A stretch of DNA of 64,000 nt from Marinobacter halophilus (GCF_003007685.1 NZ_PXNN01000011.1:124001-188000); one strand, 5' to 3'; shown: positions 26,206-35,454, numbered from the stretch's first letter. The notes: generated from the letters alone by a model not told the origin. Translations and numbers: made by a program.

Positions 26206-26667
26206 TTAGCTGTTTTCTTCACCTTTTCCCGGCTCGACCTTTTCCAGCGACGGCAGCACAAGTACCGGACAGGGTGAGTTAACCGAGACATGCTCCACCG
26301 TCGCCCGGCGCAACGGCCAGTAACCACCTCCTCCGCGGGATACCAATAGCATCAGGTCGGCACAGAGCTGGCCCGCCAACCCCACCAGCTTTTCGCCGGC
26401 GCTGCCTGCGATCACATGCAAGCTCGCGTTTCGGTTCAATGGCAGATATTTTCGTACAAGTAGATCCAGCACCTCCCGAACCTCAGCCTCTTTCTGCTCC
26501 GGTGCAGCTTCCGTTACATGCGGGAAGAACCCACCTCCGCCCGGACTGTAAACACTGGCGAGGTGCAACTCACCATCCTCGGCCAACAGATCCATGGCGG
26601 CTTCCAGGGCACGCTTACCCTCGCCGTCGTCTTCCGGATCAATGGCGATCAACAGTTTCCGATACAT
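26206..26667 (-). CDS. Universal stress protein (UspA family)
   Basis: This 153-residue cytoplasmic protein starts MYRKLLIAIDPE and has the Usp ATP-binding loop pattern near its end (SRGGGGYWPLRRATVEHV, then CPVLVLP). The family supports survival during starvation and oxidative or respiratory stress. The start ATG at 26667 has AGGAG upstream and lies inside the end of the BCCT transporter gene, a 29-base overlap in another frame. Coupled translation with the transporter is likely, which hints at osmotic stress. Confidence 0.85.
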   Translation of the reverse strand: MYRKLLIAIDPEDDGEGKRALEAAMDLLAEDGELHLASVYSPGGGGFFPHVTEAAPEQKEAEVREVLDLLVRKYLPLNRNASLHVIAGSAGEKLVGLAGQLCADLMLLVSRGGGGYWPLRRATVEHVSVNSPCPVLVLPSLEKVEPGKGEENS

Positions 26668-28258
26668 ACTCGCTCTCCTGTTTGGTGTCGGAAGTAGCCT
26701 CCACTTCCGGGAAGGCCCGTCCCTGGACCAGTTCATCCATACTGTAGCCGCGGTAATCGGCCTGAAGCGCCCGGAACAGCGCCACCGCCATGAAAATTAA
26801 CAAGATGCAGAAGGGCAGCCCGAGTGAGGTGATCACGTTCTGCAGGGCGTCCAGCCCACCGGCCAGCAACAAGGTAGCGGCAATGACGCCCTGCGCCAGC
26901 GCCCAGAAAATCCGCTGACGCACCAGGGAGGGCTGATCATCCCTCCGGGTCAGCATATCAATCACCAGCGAGGCCGAATCTGACGATGTGGTGAAGAAAA
27001 TAACGATGATCACCACACTCAGAGCGGATGCCACCCCGGCCAGCGGAAGTGCGTCCAGAAACGCAAAAATGGCGACGGAAGGATCCTGCTGCACCTGCTC
27101 GGCCAGCGCTACCTGACCACTCATTTCGACCTGGATGGCAGACAACCCGAAAATGCCGAACCACACAAGGGTAAAGGCGGTGGGGGCGAACAAAACACCG
27201 GCGACAAATTCACGAATGGTCCGCCCCCGTGAAATCCGGGCGATAAAAATGCCGACATAAGGCGCCCAGGAAATGGTCCAGGCCCAGTAGAACAGGGTCC
27301 ACTTCCGTTGCCAGTCGGTTTCGGTGAACGTTTGAGTCCAGAAGGCCAACCAAGGCAGGGCATCAAGATAGTCCCCCACGCTCTGAACCATCCCTTCGGC
27401 AATGAATACGGTTGGCCCAACAGTGAGCACGAACGCAAGCAACGCAATGGCCAGCACAATGTTGAGCTGGGATAGCCGGCGCACCCCCTTATCCAGCCCG
27501 AGAGCCACCGAGGTAGCGGCGATACTGGTAATGACCGCAATCAAGATTACCTGAACCAGACCGGTGGACGGTATGCCAAACAGATAGTTCAGACCACTGT
27601 TCAACTGCAGTGTCCCCAGCCCCAGGGAGGTCGCCACGCCAAACAGAGTGCCGAGCACGGCAATGACATCCACCGCCCAGCCCCAGGGCCCGAAGGCCCG
27701 CTCCCCGAGTATCGGATAGAACAGGCTGCTGATACGCATGGGCAGGTTGTGCCGATAGGCGAAGTAGCCGATCGCCAGCCCTGGCATGGCAAAGATGGTC
27801 CAGGTATGCAGGCCGAAGTGGTAAAGCGCAACCGTCATGGCGTCGCTGGCGGCCCGTTCCGAGCCCGGTTGCACGCCTTCAAACGGTGGATTGGCGAAAT
27901 GGGAAACCGGCTCGGCCACACCCCAGAACATCAGAATAGTGCCGATGCCGGCGGCAAACAGCATGGTGAACCAGGTCAGGTTGGAATAATCAGGACGGCT
28001 GTCATCGGCGCCCAGACGAATGTTGCCATAGCGGCTCACCGCCAGGCCAAGCAGGAAGATCAATAGCGAACTGACCGCCAGAATATAAAACCAGCCAAGG
28101 TTGCGGGCGACCCAGCCAGTCAGAACACCAAAGCTGTCAGCAACCTGCTGATCAAAGGGAACCGCAAGAACAACGAATAGCGCTGCAATACCCGCGGAAG
28201 TAAAAAAGATTCCGGGTATCGTCTGCAGACCCAACCGATTTTGCAGGCGTTCCAGCAC
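26639..28258 (-). CDS. BCCT family transporter (betaine/carnitine/choline type)
   Basis: This 539-residue protein has 12 predicted membrane segments and the BCCT hallmarks: FAAGIGTILMFWGVAEP near residue 105 and the tryptophan-rich WTISWAPYVGIFIARISRGR near residue 330. It should import betaine or a related compatible solute, driven by sodium or protons. The GTG start at 28258 has GGAGG upstream. It lies 83 bases downstream of the antiporter operon on the same strand, so joint regulation under salt stress is possible but not shown. The C-terminal tail is short and acidic. Confidence 0.87.
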   Translation of the reverse strand: MLERLQNRLGLQTIPGIFFTSAGIAALFVVLAVPFDQQVADSFGVLTGWVARNLGWFYILAVSSLLIFLLGLAVSRYGNIRLGADDSRPDYSNLTWFTMLFAAGIGTILMFWGVAEPVSHFANPPFEGVQPGSERAASDAMTVALYHFGLHTWTIFAMPGLAIGYFAYRHNLPMRISSLFYPILGERAFGPWGWAVDVIAVLGTLFGVATSLGLGTLQLNSGLNYLFGIPSTGLVQVILIAVITSIAATSVALGLDKGVRRLSQLNIVLAIALLAFVLTVGPTVFIAEGMVQSVGDYLDALPWLAFWTQTFTETDWQRKWTLFYWAWTISWAPYVGIFIARISRGRTIREFVAGVLFAPTAFTLVWFGIFGLSAIQVEMSGQVALAEQVQQDPSVAIFAFLDALPLAGVASALSVVIIVIFFTTSSDSASLVIDMLTRRDDQPSLVRQRIFWALAQGVIAATLLLAGGLDALQNVITSLGLPFCILLIFMAVALFRALQADYRGYSMDELVQGRAFPEVEATSDTKQESEYVSETVDRH

Positions 28259-28341
28259 AAAGGCCTCCGTTACCAGAATGAAATCACTCGCGCCACTTTA
28301 TCACAGGCGGTATGCATGCGCGTCGCCCGGACACGGGGCGT

Positions 28342-29823
28342 TTACTTACGCCGCTGGGCAATCTGCCAGGCCACGCCAGCCAGAAGCGTGGCCACAAGCA
28401 CCGGCCAAAGCAGGCTCCAGGCCTGTGCTTGCATAACCGCAAACCAGGGTTTGACGGGCAAACCGGGCGGTAATGGCAACCACCAGAACAGCAACAGGCT
28501 CGAGACAGTCGCCGAAGCCCAGCCCAGCCAGAGCCCCGGGGAATTGGTGCCGGTTCGGGCATCCGCGCCAAAAGCCCAAAGAAAACGCCAGATCAACAAC
28601 ATGGTGGCAATGGCACCGGCGGTCATCAGGGCCGGCAAGTAAGCTGCCAGCGTGAAACCCAGGCCCGACGGCTTCAGCACATCCTTCATCGCCAGTTTTG
28701 CCATGGCGCCGCTGGTAAACGGCAGCCCCGCCAGCGCCAGACCAGGCAAAGCAATGAACAGCCACATAGCCCAACGTTGCCAGCGCCCGGGTGGCAGAGC
28801 CATGGCCGTTGACAGGAACAGGCTGCCCTTGGCCAGGCCGTGATGCAGCACATACAGGGCTACGACCGCAAAGATAACCACTGAATGTTCACTACTGGCC
28901 AGTGCCGCGGCCACCATCAGGGTCATCAGCCCCATTTGACTGATGCTGGAATATGCCAACACTGCTTTCGGGCGCGCTTGTAGCAGACCCAGTGCGGCGC
29001 CGCCAAGAGCGCCTACGGCTCCGACCATCACCAGCGCATCACCCCAGGCCGGCAACGACACTTCCCCGAACGGCAAGGTCACCAGCCAGCCCAGCAAGCC
29101 GGCCTTGATCATGGCACCACTGAGCACAGCACTGGCCGGGGTCGGGGCCACCGGATGGGCCAGCGGCAGCCAGAAATGCAGCAACGGCAAACCGGCCTTC
29201 ACCCCGAATCCTGCCAACAACAGCAGCATGATCAGCCAGCGCCGGTCGGCCACGGCGATAGCTGCCGGCAGATCCATCAGCAAGCCACTGCCCGCCAGCT
29301 GCACAGCCATCAGCAGGCCCGCGAGAATGGCCATTTCGCCCACCACCGCCATGGCCAGATACACCCTGCCGGCGCGGTTGGCCTGCTCGGTGCCTTCATG
29401 CACCACCAGGCCATAACCGGCAAAAGTCATCAGTGCGAAAAAACTGTAGAAACTGGCCACGTCCTGCGCCATCACCAGCCCCAGATTACCGGCCAGGGTC
29501 AGTGCCCAGAATACACAGAACCGGCGCAGGTTATGATCCTTCAGGTAGCCGATGGCAAACACACCGCAGGTCAGCCAGAGGGCCGCCGTCAGCAGCAAGA
29601 AGACGCGCCGCAGCTCATCCACGCCCCATAAACCGCCAAGGAGCAGGCCCGGTAATTCCAGCCCCCAGTCCGACCCGGCCAACAGACCAACCAACAGTGC
29701 CGGCATCGGTAATATTGGCAGGCAATAGCGGTAGGCTTGCTGCCAGGAGGTACGCAAAGCCAGCAGTACCGAGACCAGCGGGAGCAGGACTGCCAACAAG
29801 ACAAAAGGCGCAGAAGCAAACAT
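28342..29823 (-). CDS. Proton-conducting ND-like antiporter subunit, third copy, lacking the key TM5 glutamate
   Basis: This 493-residue subunit has about 14 membrane segments, in the family of complex I NuoL/M/N and Mrp A/D. The conserved lysine helix is present (SAVLSGAMIKAGLLG). In the transmembrane-5 stretch, where the sister subunit has FYEMLTLSTYPLVVH, this one has SFFALMTFAGYGLVVH, so the pumping glutamate is replaced by alanine. This suggests an altered or structural role. The gene is the last in the operon and overlaps the preceding subunit by one base. Assigning it as D- or A-like is not possible by eye. Confidence 0.8.
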   Translation of the reverse strand: MFASAPFVLLAVLLPLVSVLLALRTSWQQAYRYCLPILPMPALLVGLLAGSDWGLELPGLLLGGLWGVDELRRVFLLLTAALWLTCGVFAIGYLKDHNLRRFCVFWALTLAGNLGLVMAQDVASFYSFFALMTFAGYGLVVHEGTEQANRAGRVYLAMAVVGEMAILAGLLMAVQLAGSGLLMDLPAAIAVADRRWLIMLLLLAGFGVKAGLPLLHFWLPLAHPVAPTPASAVLSGAMIKAGLLGWLVTLPFGEVSLPAWGDALVMVGAVGALGGAALGLLQARPKAVLAYSSISQMGLMTLMVAAALASSEHSVVIFAVVALYVLHHGLAKGSLFLSTAMALPPGRWQRWAMWLFIALPGLALAGLPFTSGAMAKLAMKDVLKPSGLGFTLAAYLPALMTAGAIATMLLIWRFLWAFGADARTGTNSPGLWLGWASATVSSLLLFWWLPLPPGLPVKPWFAVMQAQAWSLLWPVLVATLLAGVAWQIAQRRK

Positions 29824-31319
29824 CAGAGCGCCGCCTCCCGCGCCACAATCAGTTCAACCCAGCTGAGCGGACTGAAGGGCACATTGGCGAGGATGCCCGC
29901 GAGCACCATCAGCACCGCGGTAATCAGCGGCGGCCAGAGCAACCAGGCGCTGGTTTCAAGGCGGCCCCATCGGCGCTCGTGGGGCCAGGCCTGGTGCTGT
30001 TCGGCAAACCAGAGCCGGTGCACAATCGGCAGAAAATAGGCGGCGTTGAGCAGGCTGCTGAGCACCAGCACGGCCACTACCCAATCCATGCCCACCGCCA
30101 GCGCACCAGAGCCCATGGTCCACTTGGTGATGAAGCCGGCCAACGGTGGCGCCCCGATCATGCCAAAGGCGCCCAGAGTAAACGCCACCGACGTGCCCGG
30201 CATGCGTTTACCGGCGCCGTCCAGTTCGTCGATCCGATGCACCCCCAAGGTTTCGGCGTAGTTGCCGGCACAGAAAAACAGCGTGATTTTCATGATGCCC
30301 TGGTGCACCAGATGTACCAGGCCACCGGTCACCCCCAGCGGCCCGAACAGGCACAAACCCAACACGATGTAGGCAACCTGACTGATCGTTGAAAACGCCA
30401 GCCGCCGCTTCAGATCAATCTGGTACAGGGCCCGGGTCGAGCCATAAATGATGGTGAAGGCGGCAACCAGGGCCAGCCCGGTGAGCAGGCCCATGGCCTC
30501 GGCGGCTTCCAGGCCATAGACTTCAAACACCACCCGGATGATGCCAAAGGCACCGGCTTTGACCACCGCCACTGCGTGCAGCAAGGCGCTGACCGGCGCC
30601 GGCGCGACCATTGCCTGGGGCAGCCAGCCATGCAGAGGCACCAGCGCCGCCTTTACACCCAGACCGGTGATCAGCAACACAAAAATGATGGTCAAAGGCC
30701 CGTGCAACGATGGGTCGACACCAGCGAAATGGCCGCCCTCCTGAAAGCGTAGATCGCCCACCAGGCCATGCAACCAGGCAATGGCCAGCAGCAGTACCGC
30801 CCCCCCGGTGAGCGTGTAGACAAGGTAGTTCCGGCCTGCCCGCAGAGCCTTTGGGGTGCCGCGATGCACCACCAGTGGGTAGGTGGAGAGGGTGAGCATT
30901 TCGTAGAACAGGAAAAAAGTAAACAGGTTGCCGGCCAGTGCAATGCCCATGGTACTGGCCACGCACAAACTGAAAAAACCAAAAAACCGGCTGCGGTTGG
31001 GCGAATCTTCCAGATAGCCGACGGCATAGATCGTGGTCAGCAACCATAACAGCGCTGACAGCCCGGCAAACAGCATCGACAACGCATCGGCCCGCAGCAC
31101 AAACTCGGCACTGGGGACCATGTTGAAGGCAAACTCGTACTCCCGCCCTTGCGCCACACCCCAAATCATCACGCCAACCAACACGATTTTCAGGCCGGCC
31201 GCCGCCAGGTTGATCACAGTGCGCAGGCGATAGCCTCGTTCTGGCAACGCAAAGATGACCACCGATGCCAGCAACGAGGTCAGCAACGCGAACACCGGCA
31301 TCAGAGTACTGAGGGTCAT
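29823..31319 (-). CDS. Proton-conducting ND-like antiporter subunit (MrpD/MnhD-like), second copy
   Basis: This 498-residue subunit has about 14 membrane segments and both hallmark residues of the ND family. The TM5 glutamate is in FFLFYEMLTLSTY (near residue 130), and the lysine is in SALLHAVAVVKAGAFG after PLHGWLPQA. It should carry protons in a cation/proton antiporter complex with the other operon products. It overlaps its neighbours by 4 bases upstream and 1 base downstream, typical of a fixed-ratio membrane complex. Confidence 0.85.
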   Translation of the reverse strand: MTLSTLMPVFALLTSLLASVVIFALPERGYRLRTVINLAAAGLKIVLVGVMIWGVAQGREYEFAFNMVPSAEFVLRADALSMLFAGLSALLWLLTTIYAVGYLEDSPNRSRFFGFFSLCVASTMGIALAGNLFTFFLFYEMLTLSTYPLVVHRGTPKALRAGRNYLVYTLTGGAVLLLAIAWLHGLVGDLRFQEGGHFAGVDPSLHGPLTIIFVLLITGLGVKAALVPLHGWLPQAMVAPAPVSALLHAVAVVKAGAFGIIRVVFEVYGLEAAEAMGLLTGLALVAAFTIIYGSTRALYQIDLKRRLAFSTISQVAYIVLGLCLFGPLGVTGGLVHLVHQGIMKITLFFCAGNYAETLGVHRIDELDGAGKRMPGTSVAFTLGAFGMIGAPPLAGFITKWTMGSGALAVGMDWVVAVLVLSSLLNAAYFLPIVHRLWFAEQHQAWPHERRWGRLETSAWLLWPPLITAVLMVLAGILANVPFSPLSWVELIVAREAAL

Positions 31320-32785
31320 TGGCCTCTCCCTGCTTCAAACGGCAGCGACATCACCGACAATACCGGCTCCGCCATCAGGCCCAGACCCAGGGACAGTAGC
31401 GCCAGTATCATCGGGATCACCTCCAGGCTCCTTGAAGGATGGAAGAAATGATCGATGTCGGTATCGTCGATGAACGAGGCCTGATACACCCGGAACACAT
31501 ACGCGGCAGAGAGTAGGCCGCCAGCCAGCAGAACGCCCAGCCACCACCATTGACCACTGGCCAGGCTGGCCTGCAGCAACAACCACTTGGCAGCAAAGCC
31601 ACCGGTCGGCGGCAAACCCATCAGGGACACCCCGGCCAGCCCGAAAGAAAACAACGAAAATGGCAGAAACCGGCTGACCCCGGCCAGCGCATCCACCCGA
31701 TTACTGCCCACCGACATAATCAGATTGCCGGCGGACAGGAACATCGCAGCCTTGGCCAGGGCGTGACTGATTACCTGCAAGGTGATGCCCTGTTGCGCCT
31801 GCAGGGAGATGGCATCGCTTACCCCCCAGGTGAGCGGGAACAGCAGGAACAGATAACCGATCTGCGCCACCGACGAGTAAGCCACCACCTGCTTCAGCTT
31901 CACCTGACGGAATGCCAGCCAGCTGCCCCAGATCACCGCGATGCCGCCCAGGGCGCCAATCAACTGGGCCAACGCATAACTACCAAGATGGCCACCCAGG
32001 TCCAGCCAGAGCCGGGCGGCAATATAGAACGAGGCCTTCACCACCAGCGCCGACAACAGCGCACTGACCGGTGATTTGGCAATACCATGAGCCGGCGGCA
32101 GCCAGCCATGCATCGGAAACAGGGCGGTTTTCAGGGCCAGGCCCAGCAGCATCAACACCAAAGCAAAGCTCAGGCCTGCCGGTACCTCAGCGCTGTTCAG
32201 CAGTGCCGTCACACCGGCCAGCGACAGGGTACCGAACTGGCCGTAGATCAGCGCCACCCCCAACAGATACGCCAGCGAGCCCAGCAATGCGGCCATCAGG
32301 TAACGAATCGCCGCCCGGAGCGCGTCCGCCTGGCCGCCCAGGGCCACCAGACCCACCGCGGCAAGACTGATCAACTCCAGCCCCACATACAGGTTGAACA
32401 GATCGCCACCGAGCCAGACGGCATTCAGCCCGGCCCAGAGAAACCAGAACAAGGGCCAGAAATAGCGGTGCCAGGCTTTGTCCGGGTCCAGATAGATACT
32501 GGCGTGCCAGCCACAGGCCGCCGCCACCACCGCCGTCAGCAAGACAAAGGTGACGGCCAGGCCATCCACCCGCAATTCGATGCCGAGCGGGGCCTGCCAG
32601 CCGCCGAGCAGGTAAAGAAAGCCGCCATCGCTGGCAACCACCGCCCACAAGCCCAGTGACACCAGCATCTGCACCGCCATACCCAGCCAGGTCACCACCC
32701 GGCCCTTACGGAAATCCACCAACAGGGTCAGCACCGCCCAGGCCAGGGGCGTGAACAGCAGACCGGCCATTAACCCCAGGGTCAT
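31316..32785 (-). CDS. mnhD: Proton-conducting antiporter subunit MnhD/MrpD, first copy
   Basis: This 489-residue, about 14-segment subunit directly follows mnhC, the usual place of mnhD. It has NLYVGLELISLAAVG (TM5 Glu) and FPMHGWLPPAHGIAKSPVSA followed by ALVVKASFYIA (Lys helix). With MnhC it should form part of the proton path of an Mrp-type Na+(K+)/H+ antiporter. It overlaps mnhC by 4 bases. Two further ND-like subunits follow in the same operon, more than a standard seven-gene Mrp operon has. Confidence 0.87.
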   Translation of the reverse strand: MTLGLMAGLLFTPLAWAVLTLLVDFRKGRVVTWLGMAVQMLVSLGLWAVVASDGGFLYLLGGWQAPLGIELRVDGLAVTFVLLTAVVAAACGWHASIYLDPDKAWHRYFWPLFWFLWAGLNAVWLGGDLFNLYVGLELISLAAVGLVALGGQADALRAAIRYLMAALLGSLAYLLGVALIYGQFGTLSLAGVTALLNSAEVPAGLSFALVLMLLGLALKTALFPMHGWLPPAHGIAKSPVSALLSALVVKASFYIAARLWLDLGGHLGSYALAQLIGALGGIAVIWGSWLAFRQVKLKQVVAYSSVAQIGYLFLLFPLTWGVSDAISLQAQQGITLQVISHALAKAAMFLSAGNLIMSVGSNRVDALAGVSRFLPFSLFSFGLAGVSLMGLPPTGGFAAKWLLLQASLASGQWWWLGVLLAGGLLSAAYVFRVYQASFIDDTDIDHFFHPSRSLEVIPMILALLSLGLGLMAEPVLSVMSLPFEAGRGQ

Positions 32786-33132
32786 TCGGGCGACCCCTCA
32801 CGGTTGGCTGTCGGAGCCGGCGGTTTAGCTCGCTTTGCCCGGGGCTCGGCCAGCGTGGTCTGACCCGACAAATGGTAATAGCGGCGTATGAGCACCACCG
32901 CCAAAGCTGTGGCCGCGATGGCCACGACAATGCCGGTCAGCACCAGAGCCTGGGGTACCGGATCGGGCTGCCCGCCGCGCTGAGCCAGACCCACCATGAG
33001 CAGGAACACCCCGGAGCCGATCAGGTTAAAGGCCATCAGCTTGCGCAGCAGGTGCCGAATCCGCACAAAACCGAACAGGCCAATACTGCACAGGGCGACG
33101 CCCGCAAACGCATAAAGCAGTGAGGGTGTCAT
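32782..33132 (-). CDS. mnhC: Antiporter subunit MnhC/MrpC (NuoK-like)
   Basis: This 116-residue subunit has three membrane segments in the NuoK style (LMAFNLIGSGVFLLMVGLA, then PVPQALVLTGIVVAIAATALAV). NuoK/MrpC subunits sit between the MrpA- and MrpD-like channels. The C-terminal 30 residues are hydrophilic and proline-rich, beyond the usual length. It overlaps both neighbours by 4 bases. Confidence 0.87.
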   Translation of the reverse strand: MTPSLLYAFAGVALCSIGLFGFVRIRHLLRKLMAFNLIGSGVFLLMVGLAQRGGQPDPVPQALVLTGIVVAIAATALAVVLIRRYYHLSGQTTLAEPRAKRAKPPAPTANREGSPE

Positions 33133-33830
33133 CCGGCTTCGCCCTCCTCCGGCTCTTCTGTCCGGTTGACCGGGGCCGACACAAACAGTGCCAGCAACAC
33201 CATGGCAATGGAGAAGGTCAGCACGACTTCGATAATCAGAATCAGCGGCTTGGCGAAGGCCTCCGGATACGCCAAAAACGCGCTGCCAGCCAGCGCACTG
33301 GCCACCGCCACCAGCAGGAACACGGAAAACCCGAGCGCCAGGCCAAACCGCAACAACATGCCGGGACGCAAAAAGTCCATCGGAATACCGCCAAGACGCA
33401 TCATCACCCCGGATGCCGCCAATACCGCCCCGGCCTGAAAGGCACCACCGGGGCGATCAGAACCCGCCCACAACAGATAGCCGGCGAGCACCAGCATCAA
33501 CGGTACAAACCAGCGCTGAAGGGCGTACAACAAGGAATCCGAGGTGCGCAAGTCCGGGTCTTCGAGCGAGGTGGTTTTGGCCATGGAAATGCCGGCGATA
33601 CCGGCAATGACCAGCACGCCTATTTCAAGCAGGGTGTCGTAACTGCGAAAGTTCAGCAGCACCGCGGTAATCGGGTGATCTACCCCGCTGGCGTCCAGAT
33701 TCTCAGCCAGCAAGTGCGGAAGGTTGACCGGTGCCGGCGTGCCGGCGATCTGCCACACCGTCAGCGCCAGGCCACCGGCAAACGCCAGGCAAATGGCCAC
33801 CATGATGGCGACACCCAAAAACCGCATCAT
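33129..33830 (-). CDS. mnhB: Antiporter subunit MnhB/MrpB with an N-terminal MbhE-like extension
   Basis: This 233-residue protein is longer than a typical MrpB (about 140). The C-terminal two thirds match MnhB (LLYALQRWFVPLMLVLAGYLLWAG, then DRPGGAFQAGAVLAA). The first 90 residues (HPITAVLLNFRSYDTLLEIGVLVIAG) resemble the extreme C-terminus of MrpA, which in archaeal Mbh complexes is the separate subunit MbhE. So an MbhE-like piece is fused to MrpB here. It overlaps its neighbours by 4 bases each. Confidence 0.83.
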   Translation of the reverse strand: MMRFLGVAIMVAICLAFAGGLALTVWQIAGTPAPVNLPHLLAENLDASGVDHPITAVLLNFRSYDTLLEIGVLVIAGIAGISMAKTTSLEDPDLRTSDSLLYALQRWFVPLMLVLAGYLLWAGSDRPGGAFQAGAVLAASGVMMRLGGIPMDFLRPGMLLRFGLALGFSVFLLVAVASALAGSAFLAYPEAFAKPLILIIEVVLTFSIAMVLLALFVSAPVNRTEEPEEGEAG

Positions 33831-34123
33831 CGTGACGGCCCTGCCTGACCATCGTCGCTATCCTGACCTTCGCAAGGATCAGCCCGACCATAGCCCAGAT
33901 GGCGGGCCGCATCCAGCAGCAGAACACCGGTCAGGCCGGCACCAATGGCGGCCTCGGCCAGGGCAATGTCCGGCGCCTGCAGGCGAACCCATACCAGCGC
34001 CATCAGCAGGCCAAAGGCGATAAACATCACCACCGCCCGGAACAGATCCCGGGACGCCAACGTGGCGACCGCGGTCACCAGCAGCGCCAACACCAGCAAA
34101 CCGTCCAGCGCCCACTCAATCAT
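33827..34123 (-). CDS. DUF4040 antiporter subunit (MrpA C-terminal/MbhD-like)
   Basis: This 98-residue protein has three membrane segments and the pattern ALVWVRLQAPDIALAEAAIGAGLTG. That is the DUF4040/MbhD region which in full-length MrpA lies after the large NuoL-like part. Its presence as a free gene shows that MrpA is split in this operon. The start ATG at 34123 has AGGAG 8 bases upstream and overlaps the mnhG stop by 8 bases. The C-terminal 20 residues are charged. Confidence 0.82.
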   Translation of the reverse strand: MIEWALDGLLVLALLVTAVATLASRDLFRAVVMFIAFGLLMALVWVRLQAPDIALAEAAIGAGLTGVLLLDAARHLGYGRADPCEGQDSDDGQAGPSR

Positions 34124-34436
34124 CAGCGGACTCCTTTGCCTCAGGGGGCTCGGGGCGAACATGAACCGCGCGGGCAATGAGGTGGGCTGAGGTGGCACTG
34201 GCCGCCAGCGCCGCGGCCCAGATCAATACTGTTTTTAAGCCACCGGCCAAAGACGGCGCCAGCGGCAACAACGCCAGCACGATGAAACCCAGACCCAGGT
34301 TATCGACCTTGGTCAGGGCATGAATGCGGGACAGGGTGTCGGAGAATCGGAACAGGCCCAGTGTGCCCACCGCAAAAAACAGGCAACCCATAACCAGCAG
34401 TAGCACTTGCATGGCAAACACCGTGGTTTCAATCAT
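34116..34436 (-). CDS. mnhG: Antiporter subunit MnhG/MrpG
   Basis: This 106-residue subunit has three membrane segments and the family motif GLFRFSDTLSRIHALTKVDNLG. MrpG is a small conserved part of the Mrp antiporter. I used the ATG at 34436, because 17 extra upstream residues would lie within mnhF. It overlaps mnhF by 8 bases. The C-terminal tail is acidic. Confidence 0.87.
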   Translation of the reverse strand: MIETTVFAMQVLLLVMGCLFFAVGTLGLFRFSDTLSRIHALTKVDNLGLGFIVLALLPLAPSLAGGLKTVLIWAAALAASATSAHLIARAVHVRPEPPEAKESADD

Positions 34437-34737
34437 GGTGTGTCTCCGGCTGGTCACCCGCCTTGCGTCCTGAAGACGGCCGATCAATGCGCACCACCCG
34501 GGTCACAAACGCGACAATCGCCAGCACTGACAACACCGCCAGCGTCAGTGCCACATCCATCAGCGCTGGCATGGCCTGGGCGTGCGCCAGCAGCAGTAAC
34601 AAGGCGACGCCGGTGGTGCCGAACAACTGCGACGCCAGCATCCGATCGGCCGGCGCCGGACCGCGCCAGATCCGGATCAGGGCAATCAATAGCGTCAATA
34701 ACAAGAAGGCGGCAACGGCATTAAGGATCAGGGTCAC
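34429..34737 (-). CDS. mnhF: Antiporter subunit MnhF/MrpF
   Basis: This 102-residue subunit has three membrane segments and the MrpF signature IRIWRGPAPADRMLASQLFGT. MrpF is a small membrane subunit needed for antiport in characterised Mrp systems. It overlaps mnhE by 4 bases and mnhG by 8. Confidence 0.87.
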   Translation of the reverse strand: MTLILNAVAAFLLLTLLIALIRIWRGPAPADRMLASQLFGTTGVALLLLLAHAQAMPALMDVALTLAVLSVLAIVAFVTRVVRIDRPSSGRKAGDQPETHHD

Positions 34738-35243
34738 AGGGCCGCTCCCCTGGCATGATCAAATGTCAGACCGAAAACCCGGCCTACCTGGCGTTCGGTC
34801 TCTCGCACATCACGCTCCACCGGATCTCGCGTATCCAGGCAATGCAGCGTCAGTTGGTCACCCTCAAGCAGCGCGCTCAGGGTGCCGGGCATCAAAGACA
34901 GGGTATTGGCCAGCAGCCAGCGGGGGCTGCCCTCAGGCAAACGCAGGGTCAGGATAATTTCACCGGGATGCACCGGCAAGGCCGGTGACAACAGCCGCCG
35001 GGCCACGTCCAGCCCCGCCACCACCGATCGGGAGAGAAAATAGCCAAAAAACAGCAACAATCCGAGGGGTCGGAGACGAAAACCGGACGGCGGGAACAGG
35101 CGCAGGGACAACCAGGCCACCAGAACCGCAACAACAGCACCAAAACCCAGGCCAGACACCTCGCCAAGGGTCAACGCCCACCACACCACAAACAGGGCCG
35201 CACCACGGAGCACAAAGGTGACGACAGGTGATGCTGGCTGCAT
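34734..35243 (-). CDS. mnhE: Antiporter subunit MnhE/MrpE
   Basis: This 169-residue protein is the first gene of the nine-gene antiporter operon. N-terminal hydrophobic segments are followed by the MrpE pattern RSVVAGLDVARRLLSPALP and a C-terminal cytoplasmic domain (LTLHCLDTRDP). The start ATG at 35243 has GGAGAG upstream. The order E-F-G-DUF4040-(MbhE+B)-C-D matches the Mrp module of archaeal membrane-bound hydrogenase rather than the A-B-C-D-E-F-G order of Bacillus. The operon should expel Na+ (or K+) in exchange for protons, useful in a marine cell. Confidence 0.87.
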   Translation of the reverse strand: MQPASPVVTFVLRGAALFVVWWALTLGEVSGLGFGAVVAVLVAWLSLRLFPPSGFRLRPLGLLLFFGYFLSRSVVAGLDVARRLLSPALPVHPGEIILTLRLPEGSPRWLLANTLSLMPGTLSALLEGDQLTLHCLDTRDPVERDVRETERQVGRVFGLTFDHARGAAL

Positions 35244-35454
35244 AGGCTCTCCATTTCCGCTGTTAACACAGAGTATTGGTTCGCTAACCCCCTGTTAAAG
35301 TTCCCAAAAGCCTAACACAGACTGTCTTGAGGCCGGAAACCTGCCCGACAGGCAGCGGTGTATGCTCCAGAGCCTTAACAGAACGCCAGAGACTACAGCC
35401 TCTTTTGTCCGCCCCACACCAATCCGGGAGACATGACGACTATGCGCAATGACA

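Noticed and set aside
29433..30392. Plus-strand open frame of 319 codons across the antiporter genes, with many Pro, Arg and Gln
   Set aside because: Composition is that of an antisense frame of membrane-protein genes, and it spans the junction of two real coupled genes.
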